From NCBI GenBank assembly GCA_012512605.1, contig JAAZDX010000185.1:1-6183 (forward strand): DNA of 6,183 nucleotides. The letters are read 5' to 3'. The notes under the pieces were generated by a model. It saw nothing but the letters and a program-made list of their open reading frames with translations, was not told the origin of the DNA and ran no database searches. Numbering within the stretch: position 1 is the stretch's first letter; every line of letters starts with the position of its first letter. The DNA comes from Bacillota bacterium (lineage in GTDB: Bacteria > Bacillota > UBA4882 > UBA10575). Shown piece by piece: positions 1-5,462 of the stretch. Made by a program: the position numbers and the translations under genes.

Positions 1-1
1 G

Positions 2-613
2 ACAGCCTTTTATTACGACCTCTCAAAGCCGGTCACCAAGCGGTTCGAAGAATCCGTTGCCGCGCTCAAGAAACGATACCGTTTTTCCACCCGTAACCTT
101 GACCTGAAAAACCTCGATCAGGAGCTGGTCGGTATCCAAAAACTACTCGTCCGTTCCTGGCCGGAAGACTGGCCCGATATGGTCCCCCCTAGCTTACCCG
201 AGATCCAGGACGAAGTGGACAAATTACTCCCGGTCGCCGACAAGGACTTACTGGTGGTCGCCGTGGATGAGCAGGGTGCGATCATCGGCCTGGCCATTGC
301 CCTCCCCGACTATAACCAGGTGTTCAAGCGGCTAAATGGGCGGCTATTCCCGATCGGCTTTATCAAATTCCTTTGGTACAGAAAGAAGATCGACGGCGGA
401 CGTAGTCTGATTTTAATGGTTGATCCGGACTACCATAAAAAAGGCGTCTCTGCGGCTATGTATCTGCACATGTTCGAAAGCGCTCTGCAAAAGGGCTATC
501 GGTACGGGGAAGGCTCCACCATCCACGAATTCAACACCAAAATGGTGAACGATGCCATCCGAGCGGGCGGTGTTCTCTACAAGATCTACCGGATTTACAA
601 GAAAGACTTATAA
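2..613 (+). CDS. GNAT-family N-acetyltransferase, C-terminal part (5' truncated by window edge)
   Basis: The frame is open from the first bases of the window to the TAA at 611-613, giving 203 visible residues. The first internal ATG (179) is not the start, because family-like sequence continues upstream of it. I recognise a group of roughly 370-390 residue GNAT-fold proteins related to E. coli YghO: the run ALPDYNQ, then LNGRLFPIGFIKFLWYR, then a beta-strand and D-x-x-Y-x-x-x-G-V segment (VDPDYHKKGVSAAMY) where GNAT enzymes bind the acetyl-CoA pyrophosphate, and the closing GGVLYKIYRIYKK. The binding loop is a weak version of the usual R/Q-x-x-G-x-G/A. The fold predicts acyl transfer from acyl-CoA, but the substrate is unknown for this group. 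The protein looks cytosolic, with no signal or membrane segment in the visible part. The nearest terminator lies about 130 bases downstream. The fold call is fairly secure; the activity is not established. Confidence 0.8.
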   Translation, partial: TAFYYDLSKPVTKRFEESVAALKKRYRFSTRNLDLKNLDQELVGIQKLLVRSWPEDWPDMVPPSLPEIQDEVDKLLPVADKDLLVVAVDEQGAIIGLAIALPDYNQVFKRLNGRLFPIGFIKFLWYRKKIDGGRSLILMVDPDYHKKGVSAAMYLHMFESALQKGYRYGEGSTIHEFNTKMVNDAIRAGGVLYKIYRIYKKDL

Positions 614-638
614 TTTATAAGAAGGACTCATAATTAAA
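599..638 (+). repeat. Imperfect 20-bp tandem repeat across the stop codon of the acetyltransferase gene
   Basis: Copy one (599-618) and copy two (619-638) share the pattern AAGAARGACTYATAATT and match at 16 of 20 positions. The first copy encodes the last codons and the stop, and the second follows directly as non-coding sequence. It looks like a small local duplication of the gene's 3' end, not a mobile element. Confidence 0.6.
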
Positions 639-739
639 TTTATTGATTTGTTTGGTCTTTAGTAACCTGGTTTTCATATAAATCCTGTAGAATAGAGTGG
701 GAGCATTAATTTGTTACCCCTCCTTTTTCCTCCTTTTTA

Positions 740-765
740 GCCTCTGCATACCGCAGAGGCTTTTT
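740..765 (+). terminator. Intrinsic terminator
   Basis: A perfect 8-bp GC-rich stem, GCCTCTGC (740-747) and GCAGAGGC (753-760), has a 5-base loop and is followed directly by five T residues. The U-tract lies only on the plus-strand side, so it ends plus-strand transcription coming from the acetyltransferase gene or from an unseen short transcript starting near 690-700. The minus-strand reading continues into A/G-rich sequence, so it is not a good terminator for the convergent tlyA gene, whose stop is 7 bases away. Confidence 0.85.
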
Positions 766-766
766 A

Positions 767-1570
767 TTATCTTTTATCTTTTAACTGATCCCACGCTTCC
801 GCCACTACCGCTTCCGGGTCAAGGCCGGGCCGGTCCGGCGCCCCTTTTTTCCAGTAGACCAGAAACTCAATATTACCTTCCGGACCCAAAACCGGCGAAT
901 AAGTAAGCCCCAGACAGCCCAAATCCGCCTCCGGCCCCAGGAGAAGCACTTGCTGGAGAACTTCCACATGGACGGCGGGCGAACGGACAACCCCCTTCTT
1001 CCCCACCTGCGTGCGGCCTGCTTCAAACTGAGGTTTGACCAAGGTGATGATCTCCCCGTCCGCCGTGAGGAGAGTCGTAAATACCGAGAGCACCTTCGCG
1101 ATGGAGATGAAAGAAAGATCGGCCGTCAGGAGACTGGGCCGGGCCGGTAACTGTTCGGGAGCCAGGTAGCGGACGTTGGTCTTTTCCATCACCACCACCC
1201 GTGGATCCTGCCGAAGTTTCCAGGCCAGTTGGCCATAGCCCACATCAACCGCGATGACGAGTTTGGCACCTTCCTGTAAAAGACAATCGGTAAAACCGCC
1301 GGTTGAAGCCCCCGCATCCAAACAGATCCGGCCAGCCACCGTTACCGGGAAGATGTCCAACGCCCGCCGGAGCTTAAAACCCCCACGGCTCACGTAGGGT
1401 AGCCCCGCGTCGACGGCGACCGTCGCCGCAGTGGGTACACGGCTCCCCGGCTTATCCACCATTTTTCCGTCCACGCGCACTTGGCCCGCCATGATGAGCG
1501 CCTGGGCTTTGCTTCGGCTTTCGGCCAGTCCCTTTTCGACCAGTAAAACATCGATCCGCTCCCGTTTCAT
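767..1570 (-). CDS. tlyA: TlyA family rRNA (cytidine-2'-O)-methyltransferase
   Basis: The 267-residue protein is full length for the family. Residues 1-60 form an S4 RNA-binding domain (RIDVLLVEKGLAESRSKAQ, then VRVDGK). A linker SRGGFKL (61-67) leads into an FtsJ-like Rossmann methyltransferase with the SAM-binding DAGASTGGFTD loop (85-95) and an acidic VDVGYGQ segment. K66, D151 (ADLSF), K179 (VKPQF) and E235 (NIEF) form the K-D-K-E tetrad expected of 2'-O-methyltransferases. Family members use SAM to methylate the ribose 2'-OH of cytidines in 16S and/or 23S rRNA and affect capreomycin sensitivity; which sites this one modifies cannot be read from sequence. In many Bacillota tlyA sits between dxs and nadK/argR/recN, but here it stands alone. 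The ATG at 1568-1570 follows a G-rich GGGTGGGG stretch and overlaps the stop of a short upstream frame. The name hemolysin, used for older homologues, is not supported by these domains. Confidence 0.95.
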   Translation of the reverse strand: MKRERIDVLLVEKGLAESRSKAQALIMAGQVRVDGKMVDKPGSRVPTAATVAVDAGLPYVSRGGFKLRRALDIFPVTVAGRICLDAGASTGGFTDCLLQEGAKLVIAVDVGYGQLAWKLRQDPRVVVMEKTNVRYLAPEQLPARPSLLTADLSFISIAKVLSVFTTLLTADGEIITLVKPQFEAGRTQVGKKGVVRSPAVHVEVLQQVLLLGPEADLGCLGLTYSPVLGPEGNIEFLVYWKKGAPDRPGLDPEAVVAEAWDQLKDKR

Positions 1571-1626
1571 CCCTTCGGCCCCACCCTTTCCTTACGCTGC
1601 TTGTTGGCTGCACCGCTGGTTTTCAT
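1567..1626 (-). CDS. Possible 19-codon upstream ORF overlapping the tlyA start
   Basis: Reading from an ATG at 1624-1626 gives MKTSGAANKQRKERVGPKG and a TGA at 1567-1569 that overlaps the tlyA ATG as ATGA, the classic arrangement for translational coupling. The peptide is very basic (six K/R). The only ribosome binding site candidate is a GGGG stretch about ten bases upstream, so translation is uncertain. The peptide resembles no family I know. A 60-base open frame can arise by chance; the overlap geometry is the only reason to list it. Confidence 0.25.
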   Translation of the reverse strand: MKTSGAANKQRKERVGPKG

Positions 1627-1694
1627 TGGCTACAAATCCCCGTGGATAATTGTTCCTGTTTCGTTTTCTGCACTCTAATCTTATTCGGCATTTC

Positions 1695-1722
1695 AAACAA
1701 AGAAATAAGCCCCGGAGGGCTT
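1695..1722 (-). terminator. Intrinsic terminator of the flavoprotein gene
   Basis: On the minus strand a 6-bp stem AAGCCC/GGGCTT (1717-1722 with 1707-1712) closes a TCCG tetraloop and is followed by a T-rich tail, ATTTCTTTGTTTG. It begins 32 bases after the TAG at 1755-1757. It should end the flavoprotein transcript and separate it from tlyA, which would then need its own promoter in about 130 bases; no clear promoter was found there. Confidence 0.65.
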
Positions 1723-1754
1723 CATAAAGCCTTGCAAGACAGCTAAACTGTAGG

Positions 1755-2609
1755 CTAAGTAGCCAGATAGTCAACGGCGCTTAAAGCAGCCACGAGACCT
1801 TCACCAACCGCCTTCGCAATCTGCCACGGTTTTCCGGTACAATCGCCAGCAGCAAAAACCCCCGGGATACTGGTCTGCATCGCCCGGTCCACCTTTATGA
1901 ACCCGTTTTCCAACGCTAAATCTGGCATCAAACTGTCCAAAGGGAGGCTGGCCCGTTCGATAAAGGCCCCTTCCACCTCGTATTCCCCGGCGGAAGTTTC
2001 CACTCTGGTCAGCCGCTCTTCGCCATGCAGGCGGACAACCCGTCCCGAGACCACTTCAATCCGCGGATCCAAACCGCGGTAGTCCCCTTTGTAGCGGGGA
2101 AGATAGTAAACCTGCTGGCAGATATCGGCCAGAAAGTTGGCGTCCTTTTCGCCCTCCTCCAGTTCGGATAGGAAGAAAACCCTTTTTCCGCGGAAGAACA
2201 TCCCATCACAGGTAGCGCAGTAGCTGACCCCTTTGCCGACCAGTTTTTCTTCCCCGGGAATCGACGCCTGCTGCGGGGTGCCCGTGGCAATAACCACCGT
2301 TTTCGCCGCGTACAAGTGCTCTTTCCCCATAGCTTGAAAACCGTCCTCTTCCGGCCAGAAGTTACGGATCTCATCCTCTTTGAGCTCTACACCTTCGGCA
2401 ACCGCATGCTCCCGGTAGCTGGCGGCCAACTCCGCCCCGCCAATGGCGGGAAAACCCAGCTAATTGTCGACGCGGTGGGCCTGGCGCAATTTGCTACTGA
2501 CCTTCTCTTTGCCCACCAGCAAAACCCGTTTGTTTCTCCTTCTTCCGTTCACCGCCGCCGACAACCCGGCCGGACCACCACCGATCACCAAAAGATCATA
2601 TTGTTCCAT
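1755..2609 (-). pseudogene. Thioredoxin reductase-like flavoprotein (FFTR-like, degenerate NADPH site) with an in-frame amber codon
   Basis: From the ATG at 2607-2609 (AAGGAG ten bases upstream) one frame of 284 codons runs to a TAG at 1755-1757, broken only by a TAG at 2460-2462, codon 50. Family members have tyrosine there (VDN-Y-LGFP), a one-base change from TAG. Either side is intact: FAD-binding GGGPAG (10-15), VVIATG (105-110), redox pair CATC (131-134), and the C-terminal FAD motif GVFAAGDC (250-257). The usual NADPH-binding GxGxxA loop is replaced by FFLSELEEGEKDA and the HRRxxxR arginine cluster is absent. This resembles clostridial ferredoxin-dependent flavin thioredoxin reductases, which take electrons from ferredoxin instead of NADPH. 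The downstream piece alone lacks the N-terminal FAD motif, so a split functional gene is unlikely. The options are a recent nonsense pseudogene, amber readthrough or suppression, or a sequence error. The family call is strong; the ferredoxin partner is inferred. Confidence 0.8.
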
Positions 2610-2922
2610 CCCGCTTCCTCTCCTTCTCTGCTTCCCACTCTCTTCCGGAAACACTTCACATTACCCGTCGCTGGCTTTCTACATTTTTTTGCCGACAACA
2701 AAACCAAATCACCGACTAGTCATCTGAACTTAAACCTTTTACTATATTTTGTTCTCTCCCCTAAGATATCCTCCCTCCACGGCAGGGTTTTTGTGCCAAA
2801 AAGCATAATTTTAAGTGGGAGGGAACAATCTTTAAGCGAAACTTCTGCGTCGCAGGCAAAGGTCAACGGAACGACGAAAGACTGCTTCCCTTTTGTATAA
2901 ACTCCGAAAGAGGGGTATTATC
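2610..2922. other. Divergent intergenic region with a hairpin candidate
   Basis: No gene is visible between the two divergent starts. The flavoprotein ribosome binding site lies at 2620-2626 on the minus strand and the ymfI one at 2911-2915 on the plus strand. A TATAGT on the minus strand (2741-2746) and a TATAAA on the plus strand (2896-2901) could be -10 boxes, but neither has a good -35. The region holds a strong hairpin (2772-2824) and short complementary segments between 2848 and 2875 that could form an RNA structure ahead of ymfI. No known riboswitch class could be matched. Confidence 0.5.
2772..2824. other. Hairpin: 9-bp stem with one bulged G upstream of ymfI
   Basis: TCCCTCCAC (2772-2780) pairs with GTGGGAGGGA (2815-2824), nine base pairs with G2819 bulged. 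Inside it GGCA (2781-2784) can pair with TGCC (2794-2797). No U-tract follows on either strand, so it is not an intrinsic terminator. It lies about 100 bases ahead of the ymfI start and about 160 bases ahead of the flavoprotein start on the other strand, so it could belong to either leader or act as a DNA site. Confidence 0.4.
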
Positions 2923-3657
2923 TTGAAGAAAACCGCCATCATCACCGGTGCCGCCCGCGGCATTGGCCGGGCCTGCGCCGAACTTTTTGCCGGCCACGGT
3001 TACCAAGTATTGATTAATTACCACCGTTCGGTGGCGGCCGCGGAAGAACTGGGCCGTTCTTTGCAGGATCGAGGCTTTCGCGTCGCCCTTTTCCAGGCTG
3101 ATGTGGGTTCCCGCCCACAGGTTGATCGGATGGTCGAATACTGCCAAGCCAAGCTTGGCCCGGTCGATCTTTTAATCAATAATGCCGGAATTGCCCAGTC
3201 CCGACTGTTCATCGATCTCGCCGTGGATGATTGGGAGACGATGATCCGGACCAACCTCACCGGTGTCTTTCACTGTACCCAAAGCGTTCTCCGGACGATG
3301 CTCCCCCGCCGGCAAGGGAAGATCATCAACATTGCCTCCATGTGGGGGCAAGTCGGTGCCTCCTGTGAAGTCCACTACTCGGCGGCGAAAGCGGGAGTGC
3401 TCGGCTTCACCAAAGCCCTGGCCAAAGAGGTGGGCCCCGCCAATATCCAAGTCAACTGCATCGCGCCGGGAATCATCGACACCGAGATGATGGCCCCCTT
3501 TACTGTCGACGAAAAAAAGGCCTTGCAAGAACAGACCCCTTTAGAACGGTTCGGCGCTGCGGAAGAAGTGGCCGCTTGCGCCCTCTTCCTCGCTTCCGAC
3601 GCGGCGAACTTCATCACCGGTCAAGTCATCGGGGTCAACGGCGGGTTTGTGGTCTAA
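2923..3657 (+). CDS. ymfI: Short-chain dehydrogenase, YmfI-type (elongation factor P 5-aminopentanone reductase / FabG-like)
   Basis: The 244-residue protein is the usual length for a classical SDR. It shows the cofactor loop TGAARGIG (8-15), NNAG (86-89), N111, and the catalytic S139, Y152 and K156, followed by PGIIDTEM and the closing TGQVIGVNGGFV. The stretch SMWGQVGASCEVHYSAAKAG around the active site is typical of the YmfI subgroup, not of housekeeping FabG. B. subtilis YmfI reduces the 5-aminopentanone group on elongation factor P to 5-aminopentanol. That role is inferred from similarity; a general 3-oxoacyl-ACP or other ketone reductase remains possible, and no efp gene is in the window. 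I chose the TTG at 2923-2925 because GAGGGG lies seven bases upstream and the product then begins KKTAIITGA as in relatives. An in-frame TTG at 2893 would add ten residues and has no ribosome binding site. The gene ends with TAA and faces a shared terminator. Confidence 0.88.
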   Translation: MKKTAIITGAARGIGRACAELFAGHGYQVLINYHRSVAAAEELGRSLQDRGFRVALFQADVGSRPQVDRMVEYCQAKLGPVDLLINNAGIAQSRLFIDLAVDDWETMIRTNLTGVFHCTQSVLRTMLPRRQGKIINIASMWGQVGASCEVHYSAAKAGVLGFTKALAKEVGPANIQVNCIAPGIIDTEMMAPFTVDEKKALQEQTPLERFGAAEEVAACALFLASDAANFITGQVIGVNGGFVV

Positions 3658-3690
3658 ATACCCTTTCCCACTGTAAAACCGCAAAAAGAA

Positions 3691-3725
3691 GGCGGCTTCC
3701 CATAGCCGCCATTAGACCTCTTTTT
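3691..3725. terminator. Bidirectional terminator between ymfI and the FapA-like gene
   Basis: A perfect 7-bp stem GGCGGCT (3691-3697) and AGCCGCC (3704-3710) has a 6-base loop. On the minus strand it is followed at once by TTCTTTTTG, a good U-tract for transcription leaving the FapA-like gene. On the plus strand five T residues come about ten bases after the stem (3721-3725), a weaker end for ymfI 34 bases upstream. Confidence 0.75.
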
Positions 3726-3793
3726 CGCTGTTATTATCGACAACATTAATCTATTTAGCGCTCGTATGACCCAGCAAAACGGGCCCCTTTAGG

Positions 3794-4818
3794 CTAGAAT
3801 AAAATAATCTGTCCATTTTGATCCAAACGAGCGTTAATGTTGCGCATCTCTTTGTTTAACTTAAGCAAACGCCCACCGATATTGATAAAGACATTATCGT
3901 ATACTTTTTCGGCGGAGATTTTCCCGTCGGCATCCACCTGCACATCAACACGGCTGCCGCCGATGCTACCCAGTTCGCGTGCGACAACCCCTTTACTGGC
4001 CTTGATCCCCACCCCGAAAGACACCGGGGAGCCCAGTAATTTTCACGTTGCCGCCGGCTTCCAGGATGGAGTTGTATGCGCCCTTCCCTTGAACAATAAT
4101 GTCACCGGTCGCTTCAATAAAACTGTTTTGAATATAGTTGGCGTAGATCGAGGCTTCCGGATTATCAATTTTACTGTAGAAATTGCTGAGCCGGCCAATT
4201 TTTCGCGTTAAGACGCCGAGCTGTTTCCGGTCGATCTGATGTTTGGTTCCGTCTAAAAAGATCTTTAACTCGTTAAGGACCGAAAGCAGCTCAGACAACT
4301 GGACATCAGCCTCCAACTGAGTCAACACTGTCGACGGGGGCTAATCCTTCCGCAATCAGTACTTTTTCCCCCGGATTGTCAATTGCTTGCTCAATCGCCG
4401 CTTCGTTCAGGCCGTATTGGATCCCTACCTCCCCAAGTTTACGGTAGACATCTTCCAGTTCTACTGGATGATGACTGGGTGTTGTCTCCTCTTTCGTAGT
4501 TATGAGAAAATCCCCGATTTTGCCCGGATCCTTGATAATAACTGGGCGTAAGCGCCTTTTTTTCAACTGGTTAACGGTCAGATATACGCCAAGTTTATCT
4601 TGGGTTACTTCCAGGTCAAATAATTCCGCCTGTTTCTCCTCGGCAATCTCGAATTTTATCTCTTCGGCGTTGGAGATAATAATCGGCTCCCTTTTCCGTT
4701 GGCCATTCACATAAAGCGTAATACTATTGTCGGACCTCAGGACGGGAAATTTCCTTTTTGGTTCCACATTCAAGACCAACCTGTTATCAACAATTTTAAC
4801 CGCTTGATCGCTTGGCAT
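3794..4818 (-). pseudogene. FapA/DUF342 family protein, internally deleted and frameshifted
   Basis: Three pieces of one gene lie in order in different frames. Piece one starts at an ATG (4816-4818) with AAAGGAG eight bases upstream and gives 170 residues, including LYVNGQ, a YRKLGEVGIQYGLNE helix and VLIAEGLAPVD, matching the N-terminal half of DUF342 proteins up to their PVDG-x-D motif. It then runs out of frame to TGA (4306-4308). Piece two (about 4328-3993) begins with a heptad-like LTQLEADVQLSELLSVLNELK segment and holds YIQNSFIEATGDIIVQGKGAYNS and GGNVKITGLPGVFRGG. Piece three (about 4010-3794) completes the C-terminus, VYDNVFINIGGRL to ARLDQNGQIIL. The central beta-rich region, probably 200 or more residues, is missing between pieces one and two. 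The second break falls in a GGGGTGGGG run (4007-4015), where one extra base explains the shift. DUF342 proteins occur with flagellar or envelope functions, but their role in Bacillota is poorly defined. This copy cannot make a normal product. Confidence 0.82.
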
Positions 4819-5177
4819 ATGCTCAGCTCCTTTTCCCCTTTTTCCCCATTCCTTGCAACCAACCCGACCAAGACCCGTAAATGGGCTGACCGCGGGTGAT
4901 TTTCTTAAATCAAGTGCGGTAAAACAATGGCTTTGAATTATTACATTTATTACATGACACATAACGTATTCTGTATACATATTATGCAAACCTTACCATC
5001 GTTATGTAAATTAATAACAGGCCAACAATTTGTCGCCTTTTTGTTGATTTGGTATTATATTCCGGTTAAATCAGGCCTAGACTTGCTTAAACGCTGAACC
5101 CTTTGGGAACCTCCACCCTTTCTTTACTTAAGTTTTCCCCAAGCCGGAACCATTGTCTATTATTCATTCTGAACAAC
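4819..5177. other. AT-rich intergenic region with short repeats
   Basis: No gene is supported here. The part next to the FapA-like start carries its ribosome binding site (4827-4833). Further out are a 9-bp direct repeat, an 8-bp inverted repeat and a TATAAT on the minus strand (5054-5059) without a matching -35. Any promoter for the FapA-like gene should lie here, but I could not identify it with confidence. The reading frame open upstream of 4818 to 4989 has no ribosome binding site and is rejected as an extension. Confidence 0.5.
4938..5007. repeat. Direct and inverted TTACAT/CGTTATGT repeats
   Basis: TTATTACAT occurs twice in tandem (4938-4946 and 4947-4955). ACATAACG (4959-4966) is mirrored by CGTTATGT (5000-5007), and the second arm continues as ATGTAA, the inverse of the TTACAT core. 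This gives an ordered set of related short motifs over 70 bases upstream of the FapA-like gene, possibly operator-like or simple AT-rich sequence. Confidence 0.4.
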
Positions 5178-5204
5178 AAAAAATAGCCCCTATTCGTAGG
5201 GGCT
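5178..5204 (-). terminator. Intrinsic terminator downstream of tRNA-Arg
   Basis: On the minus strand an 8-bp stem AGCCCCTA/TAGGGGCT (5197-5204 with 5185-5192) with a CGAA tetraloop is followed by ATTTTTTG. It starts 17 bases after the encoded CCA, so the tRNA appears to be the last gene of its transcript. Confidence 0.9.
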
Positions 5205-5220
5205 TTCTCCACAATCTAAA

Positions 5221-5297
5221 TGGCGCGCCCGGAGGGATTCGAACCCCCGACCTACAGATTCGAAGTCTGCCACTCTATCCAGCTGAGCTACGGGCGC
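5221..5297 (-). tRNA. tRNA-Arg, anticodon UCG
   Basis: The 77-base gene folds as a full cloverleaf. The acceptor stem is GCGCCCG/CGGGCGC, the D arm GCTC/GAGT, the anticodon arm GCAGA/TCTGT with loop CTTCGAA (anticodon TCG, reading CGA and possibly other CGN codons), the variable loop is short, and the T arm is GGGGG-TTCGAAT-CCCTC. The discriminator is G and CCA is encoded (5221-5223). It lies between glpK and a terminator on the same strand, with its own probable extended -10 promoter (TGGTATAAT, 5315-5323) and a perfect palindrome over the start region. Confidence 0.97.
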
Positions 5298-5317
5298 AAT
5301 GTTTTAGCTAAAACATT
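5298..5317. promoter_or_regulatory. Perfect 20-bp palindrome abutting the tRNA-Arg gene
   Basis: AATGTTTTAGCTAAAACATT is identical on both strands over all 20 bases. One end touches the first base of the tRNA (5297) and the other overlaps the last three bases of the TATAAT (5315-5320). The expected transcription start, about seven bases past the -10 box, falls near the palindrome centre. The position is that of an operator, or of a short hairpin in the tRNA precursor's 5' leader; neither is proved. Confidence 0.6.
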
Positions 5318-5364
5318 ATACCATATAAATTCAAGAACGACCATCGCCAAATTCCAGCGGGCAT
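5308..5364 (-). CDS. Possible 18-residue small ORF between glpK and tRNA-Arg
   Basis: An ATG at 5362-5364 is preceded by AAAAGGA at nine bases spacing and gives MPAGIWRWSFLNLYGIMF before a TAG inside the palindrome. The peptide is hydrophobic and aromatic, unlike any family I know. The tRNA promoter lies inside it. The ribosome binding site is the only positive evidence, so this is a weak call. Confidence 0.15.
   Translation of the reverse strand: MPAGIWRWSFLNLYGIMF
5315..5323 (-). promoter_or_regulatory. Extended -10 promoter element of tRNA-Arg
   Basis: The minus strand reads TGGTATAAT, a consensus -10 hexamer with the TGn extension, ending 17 bases before the tRNA 5' end. At 17-base spacing the -35 position reads TGGTCG, which is weak; extended -10 promoters tolerate this. 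Confidence 0.6.
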
Positions 5365-5380
5365 TTTACGTTGTCCTTTT

Positions 5381-5408
5381 ATTTAAGCACATTGATAACC
5401 TGATTCAA
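5381..5408 (-). promoter_or_regulatory. Candidate promoter upstream of tRNA-Arg
   Basis: TTGAAT (5403-5408) and TTAAAT (5381-5386, with an upstream TG) are spaced 16 bases apart on the minus strand, a moderate sigma-A-like match about 85 bases before the tRNA. It could give a longer tRNA precursor. A start near 5374 would exclude the ribosome binding site of the small ORF, so the two calls do not support each other. Confidence 0.3.
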
Positions 5409-5462
5409 GTTAATAAGATATATTGTCTAAAGATCCTTTTTCGCGGTCACAACACAAATAGC

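Noticed and set aside
697..906. Plus-strand frame of 69 codons over the terminator
   Set aside because: It runs through the terminator hairpin and antisense to the 3' end of tlyA.
1592..1774. Minus-strand 60-codon frame between the flavoprotein gene and tlyA
   Set aside because: It spans the flavoprotein gene's 3' end and its terminator, has low-complexity composition and no ribosome binding site.
2840..2890. Resemblance to a cyclic-di-GMP (GEMM-I) riboswitch because of GGCAAAGG and GACGAAAG
   Set aside because: The second helix and the receptor portion of that class are absent, so the similarity is limited to short words.
2316..2900. Plus-strand frame of 194 codons opposite the flavoprotein gene
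   Set aside because: It lies antisense to the N-terminal flavoprotein sequence and runs into the intergenic region; its composition is unlike a protein and it has no ribosome binding site.
2893..2922. Upstream TTG start for ymfI
   Set aside because: The ten extra residues are not family-like, there is no ribosome binding site before it, and the GAGGGG site fits the TTG at 2923.
3018..3617. Several antisense or shifted frames inside ymfI
   Set aside because: They are shadows of a GC-rich gene with full family motifs in the main frame.
4819..4989. N-terminal extension of the FapA-like gene
   Set aside because: The frame is open, but the added sequence is not family-like and the strong AAAGGAG site fits the ATG at 4816-4818.
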